This document shows positions 44,249 to 53,430 of a stretch of 64,000 nucleotides of DNA, in pieces. This DNA comes from Sinomicrobium soli (GTDB lineage: Bacteria > Bacteroidota > Bacteroidia > Flavobacteriales > Flavobacteriaceae), in the NCBI RefSeq assembly GCF_003285545.1, contig NZ_QLNV01000002.1:124001-188000 (forward strand), written 5' to 3'. The stretch's first letter is position 1, and the number at the start of each line of letters is the position of its first letter. The translations under genes were made by a program, and so were the position numbers. Below the pieces are notes generated by a model. It worked only from the letters and a program-made list of their open reading frames with translations, was not told the origin of the DNA and ran no database searches.

Positions 44249-46398
44249 TAAAACGCAAAAACATACAGCATATCGCCATCCCTTCCGCAGAAACACATGT
44301 TGATGCGTCTCTGCGGGGGGACAAAAACGGTGCGCCCCCTTTTACCTTTGCGGAAGGTATAGACGTCAAACCCGTATTTTCCGAAAAGGATATCGAAAAT
44401 GCCGGCCACCTCGATTTTGCCGCGGGTATTCCCCCTTTTCTCCGGGGGCCGTACAGCACCATGTACGTACGGCGCCCGTGGACCATACGGCAGTACGCCG
44501 GGTTCTCCACGGCAGAAGAGAGCAATGCCTTTTACCGCCGTAACCTCAGGGCCGGGCAGAAGGGGTTGTCGGTAGCCTTTGACCTGGCCACGCACCGGGG
44601 GTACGACAGCGATCACGAAAGGGTGGTAGGCGATGTCGGCAAGGCCGGGGTTGCCATAGATACCGTAGAAGACATGAAGATCCTCTTCGACGGGATCCCT
44701 CTCGACCGCATGTCCGTATCCATGACCATGAACGGGGCAGTACTCCCGGTTATGGCATTTTATATCGTAGCCGCAGAAGAACAGGGCATCACTCCCCGGC
44801 AATTGTCGGGCACCATACAGAACGATATCCTCAAGGAGTTTATGGTGCGCAACACCTATATCTATCCTCCATCACCATCCATGAAGATCATAGCCGATAT
44901 TTTTGAGTATACCAGCAAACACATGCCCCGGTTCAACAGTATCAGTATTTCCGGCTATCACATGCAGGAAGCAGGAGCTACCGCCGATATCGAACTGGCC
45001 TATACCCTCGCAGACGGACTGGAATACATCAGGACAGGACTGAAAGCAGGCATGAATATCGATGCCTTTGCCCCGAGATTATCTTTTTTCTGGGCCATAG
45101 GAATGAACCACTTCATGGAGATCGCCAAGATGAGGGCCGGGCGGATGTTATGGGCCAAACTCGTCAAACAGTTCGCCCCCGAAAATGAAAAATCGCTCGC
45201 CCTGCGTACCCATTGCCAGACCAGTGGATGGAGCCTTACCGAACAGGACCCTTTCAACAATGTGGCGCGAACCTGTATCGAAGCCGCTGCCGCTGCTTTC
45301 GGGGGTACCCAGTCCCTGCATACCAATGCCCTGGACGAGGCCATCGCGCTCCCCACGGATTTTTCGGCGCGCATAGCGCGCAATACCCAGTTGTACCTGC
45401 AGGAAGAGACCGGTATTACCAAAACCACAGACCCCTGGGCCGGGAGTTACTATGTGGAATATCTCACGGGAGAACTCGCCGAAAAAGCCTGGAAACTCAT
45501 TGAGGAGATAGAAGAACTCGGGGGGATGACCAAAGCCATTGAAGCCGGTATCCCGAAAATGCGTATCGAAGAAGCCGCTGCCCGGAAACAGGCCCGTATA
45601 GACAGCGATCAGGATATCATTGTAGGGGTCAACAAATTCCGCCCCGAAGTGAAAGAGTTGCTGCAGATACTGGAAGTAGATAACCAGAGCGTCAGAAGGC
45701 AGCAAATACGGCGCCTGCAGGAGGTCAGGGAGAAAAGGGACCCGGAAGCCGTCAAAACTTCCCTGAACAAACTAACCGAAGGTGCCCGTACGGGAAAAGA
45801 AAATTTATTAGCTTTAGCCATAGAAGCCGCCAGGAACCGGGCTACGCTGGGAGAGATCAGCCATGCCCTCGAGGCCGCTTACGGCAGGCATAAGGCAAAA
45901 ATCCAATCTTTTACAGGAGTGTATTCGGGAGCAATAAAGAACGACGATAGTTTTGACATGGCCAGGAAACTGGCCGATACCTTTGCAGAACAGGAAGGAA
46001 GGAGGCCGCGTATCATGATCGCCAAGATGGGGCAGGACGGTCACGACCGCGGTGCCAAGGTAGTGGCTACCGGTTATGCCGACGTAGGGTTCGACGTCGA
46101 TATCGGCCCGCTGTTCCAGACCCCGCAGGAAGCGGCAAAACAGGCGGTGGAAAACGATGTGCATATCCTTGGTGTCTCTTCCCTGGCCGCCGGCCACAAG
46201 ACCCTGGTACCCCAGGTGATCGAAGCGCTGAAAGCCTACGGACGGGAAGACATCATGGTGATCGTGGGCGGGGTCATCCCGCAGCAGGATTACGAATTCC
46301 TGTTCGAGACAGGGGCCACAGCCATATTCGGCCCCGGCACCCGGATCAGTGAGGCTGCCATACAGATACTCGAAATACTCATGGCGGCTTCGGAATAG
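44245..46398 (+). CDS. mutB: Methylmalonyl-CoA mutase large subunit
   Basis: The 717-residue protein has the TIM-barrel substrate domain ([53 protein letters not shown]) and a C-terminal cobalamin-binding domain with the DxHxxG motif in GQDGHDRG (His600 is the lower cobalt ligand), followed by GVSSLAAGH and VIVGGVIP. The length matches the family (about 710-730). With the small subunit it needs adenosylcobalamin. No epimerase or MeaB gene is next to it in this window. Confidence 0.96.
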   Translation: MIKRKNIQHIAIPSAETHVDASLRGDKNGAPPFTFAEGIDVKPVFSEKDIENAGHLDFAAGIPPFLRGPYSTMYVRRPWTIRQYAGFSTAEESNAFYRRNLRAGQKGLSVAFDLATHRGYDSDHERVVGDVGKAGVAIDTVEDMKILFDGIPLDRMSVSMTMNGAVLPVMAFYIVAAEEQGITPRQLSGTIQNDILKEFMVRNTYIYPPSPSMKIIADIFEYTSKHMPRFNSISISGYHMQEAGATADIELAYTLADGLEYIRTGLKAGMNIDAFAPRLSFFWAIGMNHFMEIAKMRAGRMLWAKLVKQFAPENEKSLALRTHCQTSGWSLTEQDPFNNVARTCIEAAAAAFGGTQSLHTNALDEAIALPTDFSARIARNTQLYLQEETGITKTTDPWAGSYYVEYLTGELAEKAWKLIEEIEELGGMTKAIEAGIPKMRIEEAAARKQARIDSDQDIIVGVNKFRPEVKELLQILEVDNQSVRRQQIRRLQEVREKRDPEAVKTSLNKLTEGARTGKENLLALAIEAARNRATLGEISHALEAAYGRHKAKIQSFTGVYSGAIKNDDSFDMARKLADTFAEQEGRRPRIMIAKMGQDGHDRGAKVVATGYADVGFDVDIGPLFQTPQEAAKQAVENDVHILGVSSLAAGHKTLVPQVIEALKAYGREDIMVIVGGVIPQQDYEFLFETGATAIFGPGTRISEAAIQILEILMAASE

Positions 46399-46447
46399 CC
46401 CGGTTTCCGGACCACAGTCTCATGACCACAGATTCCGGGACAAAACT

Positions 46448-46461
46448 ACTATGCATGCATA
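46448..46461. promoter_or_regulatory. Palindromic motif ACTATGCATGCATA upstream of the dienoyl-CoA reductase-like gene
   Basis: It is identical over 14 bases to the site at 37504-37517. It lies in the -33 region of the likely promoter whose -7 box is at 46471-46478, a position where a bound repressor would block RNA polymerase. Confidence 0.55.
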
Positions 46462-46470
46462 CTATTTTCG

Positions 46471-46478
46471 TATCTTTA
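46471..46478 (+). promoter_or_regulatory. -7 promoter element of the dienoyl-CoA reductase-like gene
   Basis: TATCTTTA matches TAnnTTTG at 7 of 8 positions and lies 17 bases before the ATG at 46495. No clear -33 box was seen; the palindrome occupies that place. Confidence 0.45.
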
Positions 46479-46494
46479 CGAAAAACAGCAGCTT

Positions 46495-47373
46495 ATGTAT
46501 ACCGACAAAATGCTTCGCGACGATGCCTTAAAAGGTAGAAATATCGTAGTGACCGGTGGCGGAAGCGGCCTGGGGAAGGCCATGACCCGCTATTTCCTGG
46601 AGCTGGGCGCCAAAGTGGCCATCACTTCCCGCAACCTGGAAAAACTACAGAACACCGCCGGCGAACTGGAACAGGAAACCGGGGGCACCTGCCTGGCCGT
46701 ACCCTGCGATGTACGCCATTACGACCAGGTAGAATCCATGCTGCAACAAGTGGTCAGCGCCTTCGGCAAGGTGGATGTATTGCTCAACAATGCGGCGGGA
46801 AACTTTATCGCCCCTACCGAAAGGCTATCGGCCAATGCTTTCGACACCATCATCGATATCGTGCTCAAGGGCAGTAAAAACTGTACGCTGGCTTTCGGAA
46901 AACACTGGATTGCACAGAAACAGGACAATACCGTAGTACTCAATATCGTCACCACCTATTCCTGGACCGGTTCGGCCTATGTAGTACCCAGCGCCACCGC
47001 CAAGGCAGGCGTGCTGGCCATGACCCGGAGCCTGGCCGTGGAATGGGCAAAATACGGGATCCGGTTTAATGCCATAGCCCCCGGCCCTTTCCCTACCAAA
47101 GGCGCATGGGACAGGCTGCTTCCCGGCGAACTCAGGGAAAAATTCGACCTGGCCAAAAAAGTGCCCCTGCAACGCGTAGGCGAACACCAGGAACTGGCCA
47201 ACCTCGCCGCTTACCTGGTTTCCGATTTTGCAGCCTACCTCAACGGCGAGGTCATCACCATAGACGGCGGCGAGTGGCTCAAAGGAGCCGGACAGTTTAA
47301 CATCCTGGAAAAGATCCCCCCGGAAATGTGGGACATGCTGGAAGAAATGATCCGTAAGAATTCGGGAAAATAA
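46495..47373 (+). CDS. SDR-family oxidoreductase, 2,4-dienoyl-CoA reductase-like
   Basis: The 292-residue protein has the SDR cofactor motif TGGGSGLGKAM (residues 20-30), NNAAGNF, and features of mammalian-type 2,4-dienoyl-CoA reductases: APTERLSANAFDTIIDIVLKG, a catalytic region without the usual YxxxK tyrosine context (TTYSWTGSAYVVPSATAKAG), and NLAAYLVSDFAAYLNGEVITIDGGEWL. Such enzymes reduce 2,4-dienoyl-CoA with NADPH during breakdown of unsaturated fatty acids. A second in-frame ATG at 46510 is possible. The shared palindrome with the FadL-type gene supports a fatty-acid role. A general SDR function cannot be excluded. Confidence 0.85.
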   Translation: MYTDKMLRDDALKGRNIVVTGGGSGLGKAMTRYFLELGAKVAITSRNLEKLQNTAGELEQETGGTCLAVPCDVRHYDQVESMLQQVVSAFGKVDVLLNNAAGNFIAPTERLSANAFDTIIDIVLKGSKNCTLAFGKHWIAQKQDNTVVLNIVTTYSWTGSAYVVPSATAKAGVLAMTRSLAVEWAKYGIRFNAIAPGPFPTKGAWDRLLPGELREKFDLAKKVPLQRVGEHQELANLAAYLVSDFAAYLNGEVITIDGGEWLKGAGQFNILEKIPPEMWDMLEEMIRKNSGK

Positions 47374-47484
47374 GTTCCCCGCTCCCCCGGTCCCGGGCCG
47401 GCAACTCCCGGTAATTCGCATAAAGACACTGCCGGTACGGAAACGGTGTTAACAATTTTCATTTTCAAAACCAGGAAATAGTTG

Positions 47485-47492
47485 TATTTTTA
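47485..47492 (+). promoter_or_regulatory. Possible -7 promoter element of parAB
   Basis: TATTTTTA matches TAnnTTTG at 7 of 8 positions and lies 26 bases before the parA start. A weak TTTT sits at the -33 distance. Confidence 0.35.
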
Positions 47493-47517
47493 CCTGTCTA
47501 AATCCAATTAAAACTAC

Positions 47518-48291
47518 ATGGGTAAAATAATAGCAATTGCAAATCAGAAAGGTGGTGTAGGAAAGACCACTACTTCTGTAAACCTGGCGGCCTCCCTCGG
47601 GGTTTTGGAAAAAAAGGTATTGCTTATCGACGCTGATCCCCAGGCCAATGCCACTTCCGGACTCGGGCTGAACGTAGATGAGATCGAGGTTGGCACCTAT
47701 CAGTTGCTTGAACACACACTGAACGCCGGGGATGCGGTCATAAAGACCGATTCTCCGAATGTAGACCTTATTCCGGCTCATATAGACCTGGTAGCCATAG
47801 AAATAGAACTGGTAGACAAGGAACGCCGTGAATATATGCTCAAGGAAGCCATCGAGGATATGCGTGATCATTACGATTACATCCTGATAGACTGTGCTCC
47901 CTCCCTCGGGCTGCTTACCCTGAACGCCCTGACCGCTGCCGATTCGGTGATCATACCGATACAGTGTGAATATTTTGCCCTCGAAGGCCTGGGCAAACTG
48001 CTCAACACCATAAAAAGCGTACAGAAGATACACAACCACAACCTGGACATCGAAGGGCTGCTGCTCACCATGTACGATTCGAGGTTACGCCTTTCCAACC
48101 AGGTCGTGGAAGAAGTTCAGAAGCATTTCAACGACATGGTATTCGATACCATTATCCAGCGCAACGTGCGCCTTTCGGAAGCTCCGAGTTACGGGGAAAG
48201 CATTATTAATTACGATGCGGGCAGCAAGGGTGCTACAAATTACTTAAATTTGGCCCATGAAATCATAAAAAAGAATAAGGAGAAGGTTTAA
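47518..48291 (+). CDS. parA: Chromosome-partitioning ATPase ParA (Soj)
   Basis: The 257-residue protein has the deviant Walker A motif of ParA proteins in NQKGGVGKTTTS (residues 9-20), LLIDADPQANATSGLG and the Walker B region YILIDCAPSLGLLTLNAL. It lacks an N-terminal DNA-binding extension, so it is the chromosomal Soj type. It works with ParB bound near the origin to segregate chromosomes. It overlaps parB by one base (TAATG). Confidence 0.96.
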   Translation: MGKIIAIANQKGGVGKTTTSVNLAASLGVLEKKVLLIDADPQANATSGLGLNVDEIEVGTYQLLEHTLNAGDAVIKTDSPNVDLIPAHIDLVAIEIELVDKERREYMLKEAIEDMRDHYDYILIDCAPSLGLLTLNALTAADSVIIPIQCEYFALEGLGKLLNTIKSVQKIHNHNLDIEGLLLTMYDSRLRLSNQVVEEVQKHFNDMVFDTIIQRNVRLSEAPSYGESIINYDAGSKGATNYLNLAHEIIKKNKEKV

Positions 48292-49190
48292 TGGCAAAAG
48301 CGACTAAAAAACAGGCACTGGGAAGGGGATTATCGGCATTACTGAAAGATCCGGAAAACGACATCAGGACGGCTTCCGACAAAAATGCCGACAAGGTGGT
48401 AGGCAATATCGTAGAACTGGATATTGATGCCATTGAAGTAAACCCTTTTCAGCCGCGTACAAATTTTAATGAGGATACGCTCAAGGAACTGGCTACATCG
48501 ATCAGGGAACTCGGGGTCATTCAGCCCATTACCGTCCGTAAGATCGATTTCAACAAATACCAGCTTGTTTCCGGTGAACGCCGTTTTCGCGCTTCCAGGC
48601 TGGTCGGGCTGTCTTCGGTTCCTGCCTATATCCGTATTGCCAATGACCAGGAATCCCTGGAAATGGCCCTGGTGGAAAATATCCAGCGGCAGGATCTCGA
48701 CCCCATAGAGATCGCCCTTTCCTATCAGAGGCTGATCGATGAGATACAGCTCACCCAGGAACAACTCAGCGACCGGGTCGGGAAAAAACGCTCAACCATT
48801 GCCAACTACCTGCGCCTGCTCAAACTGGACCCCATTATCCAGACCGGAATGCGCGATGGTTTCGTAAGCATGGGGCATGGCCGTGCCCTTATCAATATAG
48901 AGGACAAGGACGCCCAGCTGGCCATATACGAAAAGATCATTTCCAATGCCCTGTCGGTAAGGGAAACTGAGAAACTCGTCAAGGGGCTCCAGGAAAAAGG
49001 GAACAAGGGCAATGCAGCCTCATCTTCCGGAACACTCCCTTCCTATATCGATGACAAAATGAACGGCCTCACCGAGTACCTGTCTACCAAAGTAGACGTT
49101 AAAGTATCCAAAAACGGGAAAGGAAAACTCATCATCCCCTTTCATTCCAGGGAAGACTTTATACGACTGGCCAAACTCCTGAAATCCTGA
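48291..49190 (+). CDS. parB: Chromosome-partitioning protein ParB (Spo0J)
   Basis: The 299-residue protein begins with the ParA-activating basic motif (KKQALGRGLSALL), followed by the ParB/Srx N-terminal domain (VNPFQPRTNFNEDTLKELATSIRELGVIQPITVR, and YQLVSGERRFRASRLVGLSSVPA with the CTP-binding GERRFRA), then a helix-turn-helix DNA-binding core (LTQEQLSDRVGKKRSTIANYLRLL) and a C-terminal dimerisation domain. It would load at parS sites; none was recognised in this window. Confidence 0.96.
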   Translation: MAKATKKQALGRGLSALLKDPENDIRTASDKNADKVVGNIVELDIDAIEVNPFQPRTNFNEDTLKELATSIRELGVIQPITVRKIDFNKYQLVSGERRFRASRLVGLSSVPAYIRIANDQESLEMALVENIQRQDLDPIEIALSYQRLIDEIQLTQEQLSDRVGKKRSTIANYLRLLKLDPIIQTGMRDGFVSMGHGRALINIEDKDAQLAIYEKIISNALSVRETEKLVKGLQEKGNKGNAASSSGTLPSYIDDKMNGLTEYLSTKVDVKVSKNGKGKLIIPFHSREDFIRLAKLLKS

Positions 49191-49402
49191 AACACCCACT
49201 ATCAGAACATACACAAAATATACAATTTTTCCCGGCAGCTGAAACAGGCCGGACCTAAAAACAAGGAGCCCGAATGCCACATACCAGTCGTTATGTATTA
49301 CGCCGAAGCAGGAATACCGGGTACCGGTCTTCGGATACGCCCTGCCCCTGTTCCAACGGGGCTCATTCTCCTCATCACAGACCGGGTTTTCCGGAAATAC
49401 CA

Positions 49403-50047
49403 TTGAAGAACAAGGCCGTACACCTTGTTTTTGCATTTATTTTTCTCCTTGCGGCCAGCGCTCCGCTCAATGCACAGGAGGAAGAAGACAAAGGGCAGGC
49501 AAAAGACAGTACTGCCACCGAAAAACCGGTGGTCATACGGGATACGGTACTGCCTGAAAAACACGTTATCGATCCGCTGGCCCCCAGTAAGGCCGCCTTC
49601 TACTCGGCCATACTGCCCGGCCTGGGACAGATATACAATAAACGTTACTGGAAAGTGCCCATCGTATATGGTGCCATAGGAACCGGAATGTATTTCTATA
49701 TTACCAACAAAGATCAGTATCACCGCTATCGCGATGCCTATAAACGGAGGCTCGCCGGATATACCGATGACGAATTTTACGACATGGACGGCACGCCCAA
49801 TGCCGACGGCAGCCCCGATGTATCTACCGATGCCCTGCGCCGCGGTCAGGAATATTACCAGAGATACAAAGACCTCTCCCTGCTGATCACTATCGGGCTT
49901 TACGCTCTTAATATCATCGACGCCAATGTGGATGCCCACCTGAAACAGCACAATATAGGCCAGGACCTGACCCTGAGGCCCCTTATCGTGCCCAACGACA
50001 TTACCACCGGGACCACTTTCGGGCTGTCGCTAAGCTTTGATTTTTGA
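49403..50047 (+). CDS. DUF5683-family membrane protein
   Basis: From the TTG at 49403-49405 the protein is 214 residues: KNKAVHLVFAFIFLLAASAPLNA is a signal peptide, then a charged stretch, then the DUF5683 core LAPSKAAFYSAILPGLGQIYNKRYWKVPIVYGAIGTGMYFYI, and a barrel-like end TFGLSLSFDF. An ATG at 49274 would add 43 residues of arginine-, serine- and proline-rich sequence that does not resemble a signal, so a TTG start is preferred. Function unknown. The parA-parB-DUF5683-dapB-lepB order is shared by flavobacteria. Confidence 0.82.
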   Translation: MKNKAVHLVFAFIFLLAASAPLNAQEEEDKGQAKDSTATEKPVVIRDTVLPEKHVIDPLAPSKAAFYSAILPGLGQIYNKRYWKVPIVYGAIGTGMYFYITNKDQYHRYRDAYKRRLAGYTDDEFYDMDGTPNADGSPDVSTDALRRGQEYYQRYKDLSLLITIGLYALNIIDANVDAHLKQHNIGQDLTLRPLIVPNDITTGTTFGLSLSFDF

Positions 50048-50160
50048 GTAGTGAGTAGTGAGTAGTGAGTAGTGAGTAGTGAGTAATGAGTAGTGAGTAA
50101 TGAGTAATGAGTAGTGAGTAGTGAGTAATGAGTATCTAATATCTAACATCTAATATCTAA
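50046..50160. repeat. GAGTAGT/GAGTAAT heptamer array and 14-bp tandem pair before dapB
   Basis: Twelve 7-bp units of GAGTAGT or GAGTAAT run head to tail from 50046 to about 50129, directly after the DUF5683 stop. ATCTAATATCTAAC then occurs twice in tandem, ending 3 bases before the dapB ATG. The whole dapB leader is therefore repeat sequence. Confidence 0.9.
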
Positions 50161-50162
50161 CA

Positions 50163-50864
50163 ATGAAAATAGCATTACTGGGATACGGCAAAATGGGAAA
50201 AATGATAGAACAGACCGCCCTTTCCCGTAACCATGAGATCATAGCGAGAATTGACGACAAATTCAGTCCGGAGGACATCAGGGAGGCCGATGCCGCCATA
50301 GATTTCAGTATTCCCTCGGCAGCTTTCAACAATATCAGCAGTTGTTTCACGCAGGGTGTTCCCGTCATTTCGGGAACCACTGGCTGGCTGGACCGGTATG
50401 ACGAGGCCGTAGAATTATGCCGGCAGCATGAAGGGGCCTTTATATATGCATCCAACTTCAGCCTGGGGGTCAATATCTTCTTTCAGCTCAACGAATACCT
50501 GGCCCGTATGATGGGCGGCCTGCCGGACTACAACATAAGCATGGAAGAAATACACCACACCCAGAAACTGGATGCCCCCAGCGGTACCGCAATAACACTG
50601 GCCGAAGGTATTATCCGCAATACTTCCAGGACCGGATGGAAACTCGACACGGCCGGGGAAAATGAGGTCCCGATCACCGCAAAACGCATAGAAAACGTTC
50701 CCGGAACGCATAGCATAAAATACTCCGGCAAGGTCGATGATATCGAGATCACCCATACTGCGCACAATCGCGAAGGTTTTGCCCTCGGGGCCGTGATCGC
50801 TGCCGAATGGATACAGGGAAAAACCGGTGTCTTCAGCATGAAGGACGTATTAAATCTGCAATAA
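50163..50864 (+). CDS. dapB: 4-hydroxy-tetrahydrodipicolinate reductase
   Basis: The 233-residue protein has the NAD(P)H-binding motif LGYGKMGKMIE (GxGxMG, residues 7-12), IDFSIPSAA, the substrate loop EIHHTQKLDAPSGTA and HTAHNREGFALGA. This is DapB of lysine and diaminopimelate synthesis, cytosolic. The length is slightly short of the usual 240-270, as known for Bacteroidota. The leader consists of simple repeats. Confidence 0.95.
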   Translation: MKIALLGYGKMGKMIEQTALSRNHEIIARIDDKFSPEDIREADAAIDFSIPSAAFNNISSCFTQGVPVISGTTGWLDRYDEAVELCRQHEGAFIYASNFSLGVNIFFQLNEYLARMMGGLPDYNISMEEIHHTQKLDAPSGTAITLAEGIIRNTSRTGWKLDTAGENEVPITAKRIENVPGTHSIKYSGKVDDIEITHTAHNREGFALGAVIAAEWIQGKTGVFSMKDVLNLQ

Positions 50865-50959
50865 AACCCTGAAATAAGCAAGCTTTTATGTAATTTGCAC
50901 TCCGGCTGTCCGGCAGGGCAGCGAACAAAGTTACATTACAAGAATACAACAACACGACA

Positions 50960-52501
50960 ATGACAGCAACAGCGTGGTTTATATTTTTCCTTATCCTGCA
51001 ACTCATTCACTTTGCGGGAACCTGGAAACTGTACCAGAAAGCAGGCCGGAAAGCCTGGGAAGCTCTTATTCCCGTATACAATGCCGTGATACTGATGAAG
51101 ATCATCAACAGGCCCTGGTGGTGGGTCATCCTGTTATTCATCCCTATCATCAACCTGATCATGTTCCCGGTAATATGGGTGGAAACGGCCCGGAGCTTCG
51201 GGCGGAATTCGACAGCCGATACCTGGCTGTGTATCCTGACACTGGGCTTTTATATCTATTACATCAACTATGTACCCGATGTTTCCCACATTAAAGACAG
51301 GAGCCTTAAACCCACTACCGCCACAGGGGAATGGATCAGCTCCATCCTCTTTGCCATTGTAGCGGCAACACTGGTACATACCTATATCATGCAACCGTAT
51401 GTGATACCCACATCTTCCCTGGAAAAATCGCTGCTCGTGGGCGATTTCCTCTTCGTGAGCAAGTTTCATTACGGGGCGCGGCCCCCCATGACTGCCGTGG
51501 CTGCTCCCATGGTACACGACACCATACCCGGCCTGAAGATCAAATCGTATCTCAACAAACCGCAACTGCCCTATTTCCGGTTCCCGGCATTCCAGGATAT
51601 CAAACGGAACGATATCGTGGTATTCAACTGGCCTACGGATACCGTTCGCTATTTCGGCGACCGGGCGAGCCGTAACATCCGGAAACCCATTGACAAGAAA
51701 TCCAATTATGTAAAACGCTGTGTAGGCATCCCCGGTGATTCCCTGGAGATTCGTGACGGGTATGTGTACATCAACGGAAAACAGACACAACTGCCCGACC
51801 GGGCCAGGACGCAGTATTCCTACTGGGTAACGCCGAAAAGGGGCAGCGAACTGAGCCCGGCCTATATGTATGAGCGGTTCGGGGTTACCGATAATTTTTA
51901 CCAGCAGGGTGACGGCAGGTATTTTTTTCAGTCACTCACCGAAGAAAGTGCCGCACGGCTCGGCAAAAACCCCAATATAGAAAGCGTGGAACGCCGGATT
52001 ACACCGGCCGGACAGCCCAATCCTTCCATTTTCCCCAATACCGCGGACACCCAGTGGAGTACGGATAATTTTGGCCCTGTCTATATCCCGGAAAAGGGTA
52101 AAACCGTAGCCCTGAACGCGGAAACATTACCGCTGTACAAACAGATTATCAGCGAATACGAAGACAATACCCTCGAAGTAAAGGGAGATGCCATACTCAT
52201 AAACGGCAGGCAGGCGGATTCCTATACTTTTAAGCAGGACTATTTCTGGATGATGGGAGACAACCGGCACAATTCGGAAGACAGCCGCTACTGGGGGTAT
52301 GTTCCCGAAGATCATATCGTGGGGAAGCCGGTCTTTATCTGGATGAGCTGGGATAAATTTGCCGGGAAGGTACGCTGGGACCGTGTGTTTACCACGGTTG
52401 GCGGATCGGGAGAAAGGATCTCCTACCTGAAATATGTACTGATCGCAATAGCGGCATGGCTGATATTCGGGTTTATAAGAAAGAAACGCAAGAAACAGTA
52501 A
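50960..52501 (+). CDS. lepB: Signal peptidase I, first paralog
   Basis: The 513-residue protein has four hydrophobic segments in an N-terminal extension of DUF5684 type (residues 5-20, 55-75, 88-104, 126-142), then the S26 peptidase domain. Catalytic Ser153 lies in PTSSLEKSLLVGD, where the usual Met after the serine is leucine. The catalytic lysine is in NYVKRCVGIPGD (Lys252), and box E reads GDNRHNSEDSRYWG, with histidine where aspartate is usual. It removes signal peptides at the periplasmic face. A close paralog lies 930 bases downstream (53431-55008). Confidence 0.92.
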   Translation: MTATAWFIFFLILQLIHFAGTWKLYQKAGRKAWEALIPVYNAVILMKIINRPWWWVILLFIPIINLIMFPVIWVETARSFGRNSTADTWLCILTLGFYIYYINYVPDVSHIKDRSLKPTTATGEWISSILFAIVAATLVHTYIMQPYVIPTSSLEKSLLVGDFLFVSKFHYGARPPMTAVAAPMVHDTIPGLKIKSYLNKPQLPYFRFPAFQDIKRNDIVVFNWPTDTVRYFGDRASRNIRKPIDKKSNYVKRCVGIPGDSLEIRDGYVYINGKQTQLPDRARTQYSYWVTPKRGSELSPAYMYERFGVTDNFYQQGDGRYFFQSLTEESAARLGKNPNIESVERRITPAGQPNPSIFPNTADTQWSTDNFGPVYIPEKGKTVALNAETLPLYKQIISEYEDNTLEVKGDAILINGRQADSYTFKQDYFWMMGDNRHNSEDSRYWGYVPEDHIVGKPVFIWMSWDKFAGKVRWDRVFTTVGGSGERISYLKYVLIAIAAWLIFGFIRKKRKKQ

Positions 52502-52537
52502 CAATAAAAGATTCCGGAAAAAACAGCCCCTTGTACT

Positions 52538-53167
52538 ATGGAAACAAAAGTTTTGATCCATCCCACCTATTTCCCGTCGATCATGCACATGGTCGCCATG
52601 GCAAATTATGATGTCGTCTTTGAAATTCACGACAACTTTCAGAAACAGACCTATCGCAACCGCATGTACATATACGGTGGCGGGGGCAAACAGCTGCTCA
52701 GCATTCCGGTAAAACACCTCAAAACGGGAGAACACCAGAAATACAGGGATGTGAGAATAGAACAGGATTCCGGATGGGCAAAGTCACACTGGAAAAGCCT
52801 GCAAATGGCCTATCGGTCGTCCCCGTTTTTCGAATTTTACGAAGATGAGCTGGCAAGGCTCTTTCACAGGAAATACGATTTCCTGATAGACTTCAACCTC
52901 GCAACCATCGACCTGCTGTATAATATCCTTGAGATCGGGTTTACCCGGACGTTTTCCATCAGATACCAGGAAGAAGCCACCGGGGCCGATGACTACAGGT
53001 ACCTGGTCAATGCCAAGGCAGAGCCTTATTACGACATAAGCTCATACACCCAGGTATTCTGGGAAAAGCACGGCTATATCCCTAACCTCAGCGTACTCGA
53101 CCTGCTCTTCAACGAAGGCCCGAATACCCTGCCCTATCTCGAAAGCCAGGATCTTCCTTTGGGATAA
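52538..53167 (+). CDS. WbqC-family protein
   Basis: The 209-residue protein begins with VLIHPTYFPSIMHMVAMANYDVVFEIHDNFQKQTYRNRMYIY, the WbqC signature with its histidine- and tyrosine-rich strand, then LLSIPVKH and SGWAKSHWKSLQMAYRSSPFFEFYEDEL. WbqC proteins occur in polysaccharide loci and next to signal peptidase genes in Bacteroidota; their activity is not firmly known. The gene sits between the two signal peptidase paralogs on the same strand, 36 bases after the first. A GATAATGTG-type repeat follows its stop codon directly. Confidence 0.88.
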   Translation: METKVLIHPTYFPSIMHMVAMANYDVVFEIHDNFQKQTYRNRMYIYGGGGKQLLSIPVKHLKTGEHQKYRDVRIEQDSGWAKSHWKSLQMAYRSSPFFEFYEDELARLFHRKYDFLIDFNLATIDLLYNILEIGFTRTFSIRYQEEATGADDYRYLVNAKAEPYYDISSYTQVFWEKHGYIPNLSVLDLLFNEGPNTLPYLESQDLPLG

Positions 53168-53333
53168 TGTGATAATGTGTCAATGTGATAATGTGCCAAT
53201 TTGATAATGTGATAATGTGATAATGTGTCAATGTGATAATGTGTCAATGTGATAATGTGGAAATTGACTAATTGGCTAATTGGCTAATTGACTAATTGAC
53301 TAATTGGCACATTGGCTAATTAACTAAGTTATC
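53163..53333. repeat. GATAATGTG-type intergenic repeat, second copy
   Basis: Units of GATAATGTG and GTCAATGTG fill the first half. Units of CTAATTGG and CTAATTGAC fill the second half, as rough reverse complements of the first. It begins right at the stop codon of the WbqC gene and can form a long imperfect hairpin, as in the copy at 9683-9790. Confidence 0.88.
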
Positions 53334-53430
53334 CAACTGTTAAAACCACGTTAAGCAGTAACCGTCCTGTAACACTTTTGCATAATTTAATACTATTTAG
53401 AATATAAAAACGATCTAAAAGTACATATAC

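Noticed and set aside
50341-50358. TGTTTCACG resembling a parS half-site, close to parAB
   Set aside because: Only the first half matches; the second half (CAGGGTG) does not, and the sequence lies inside the dapB coding region.
50046-53333. CRISPR-like appearance of the tandem repeat blocks
   Set aside because: Units are 7-16 bp and directly adjoin each other without unique spacers, and there are no cas genes.
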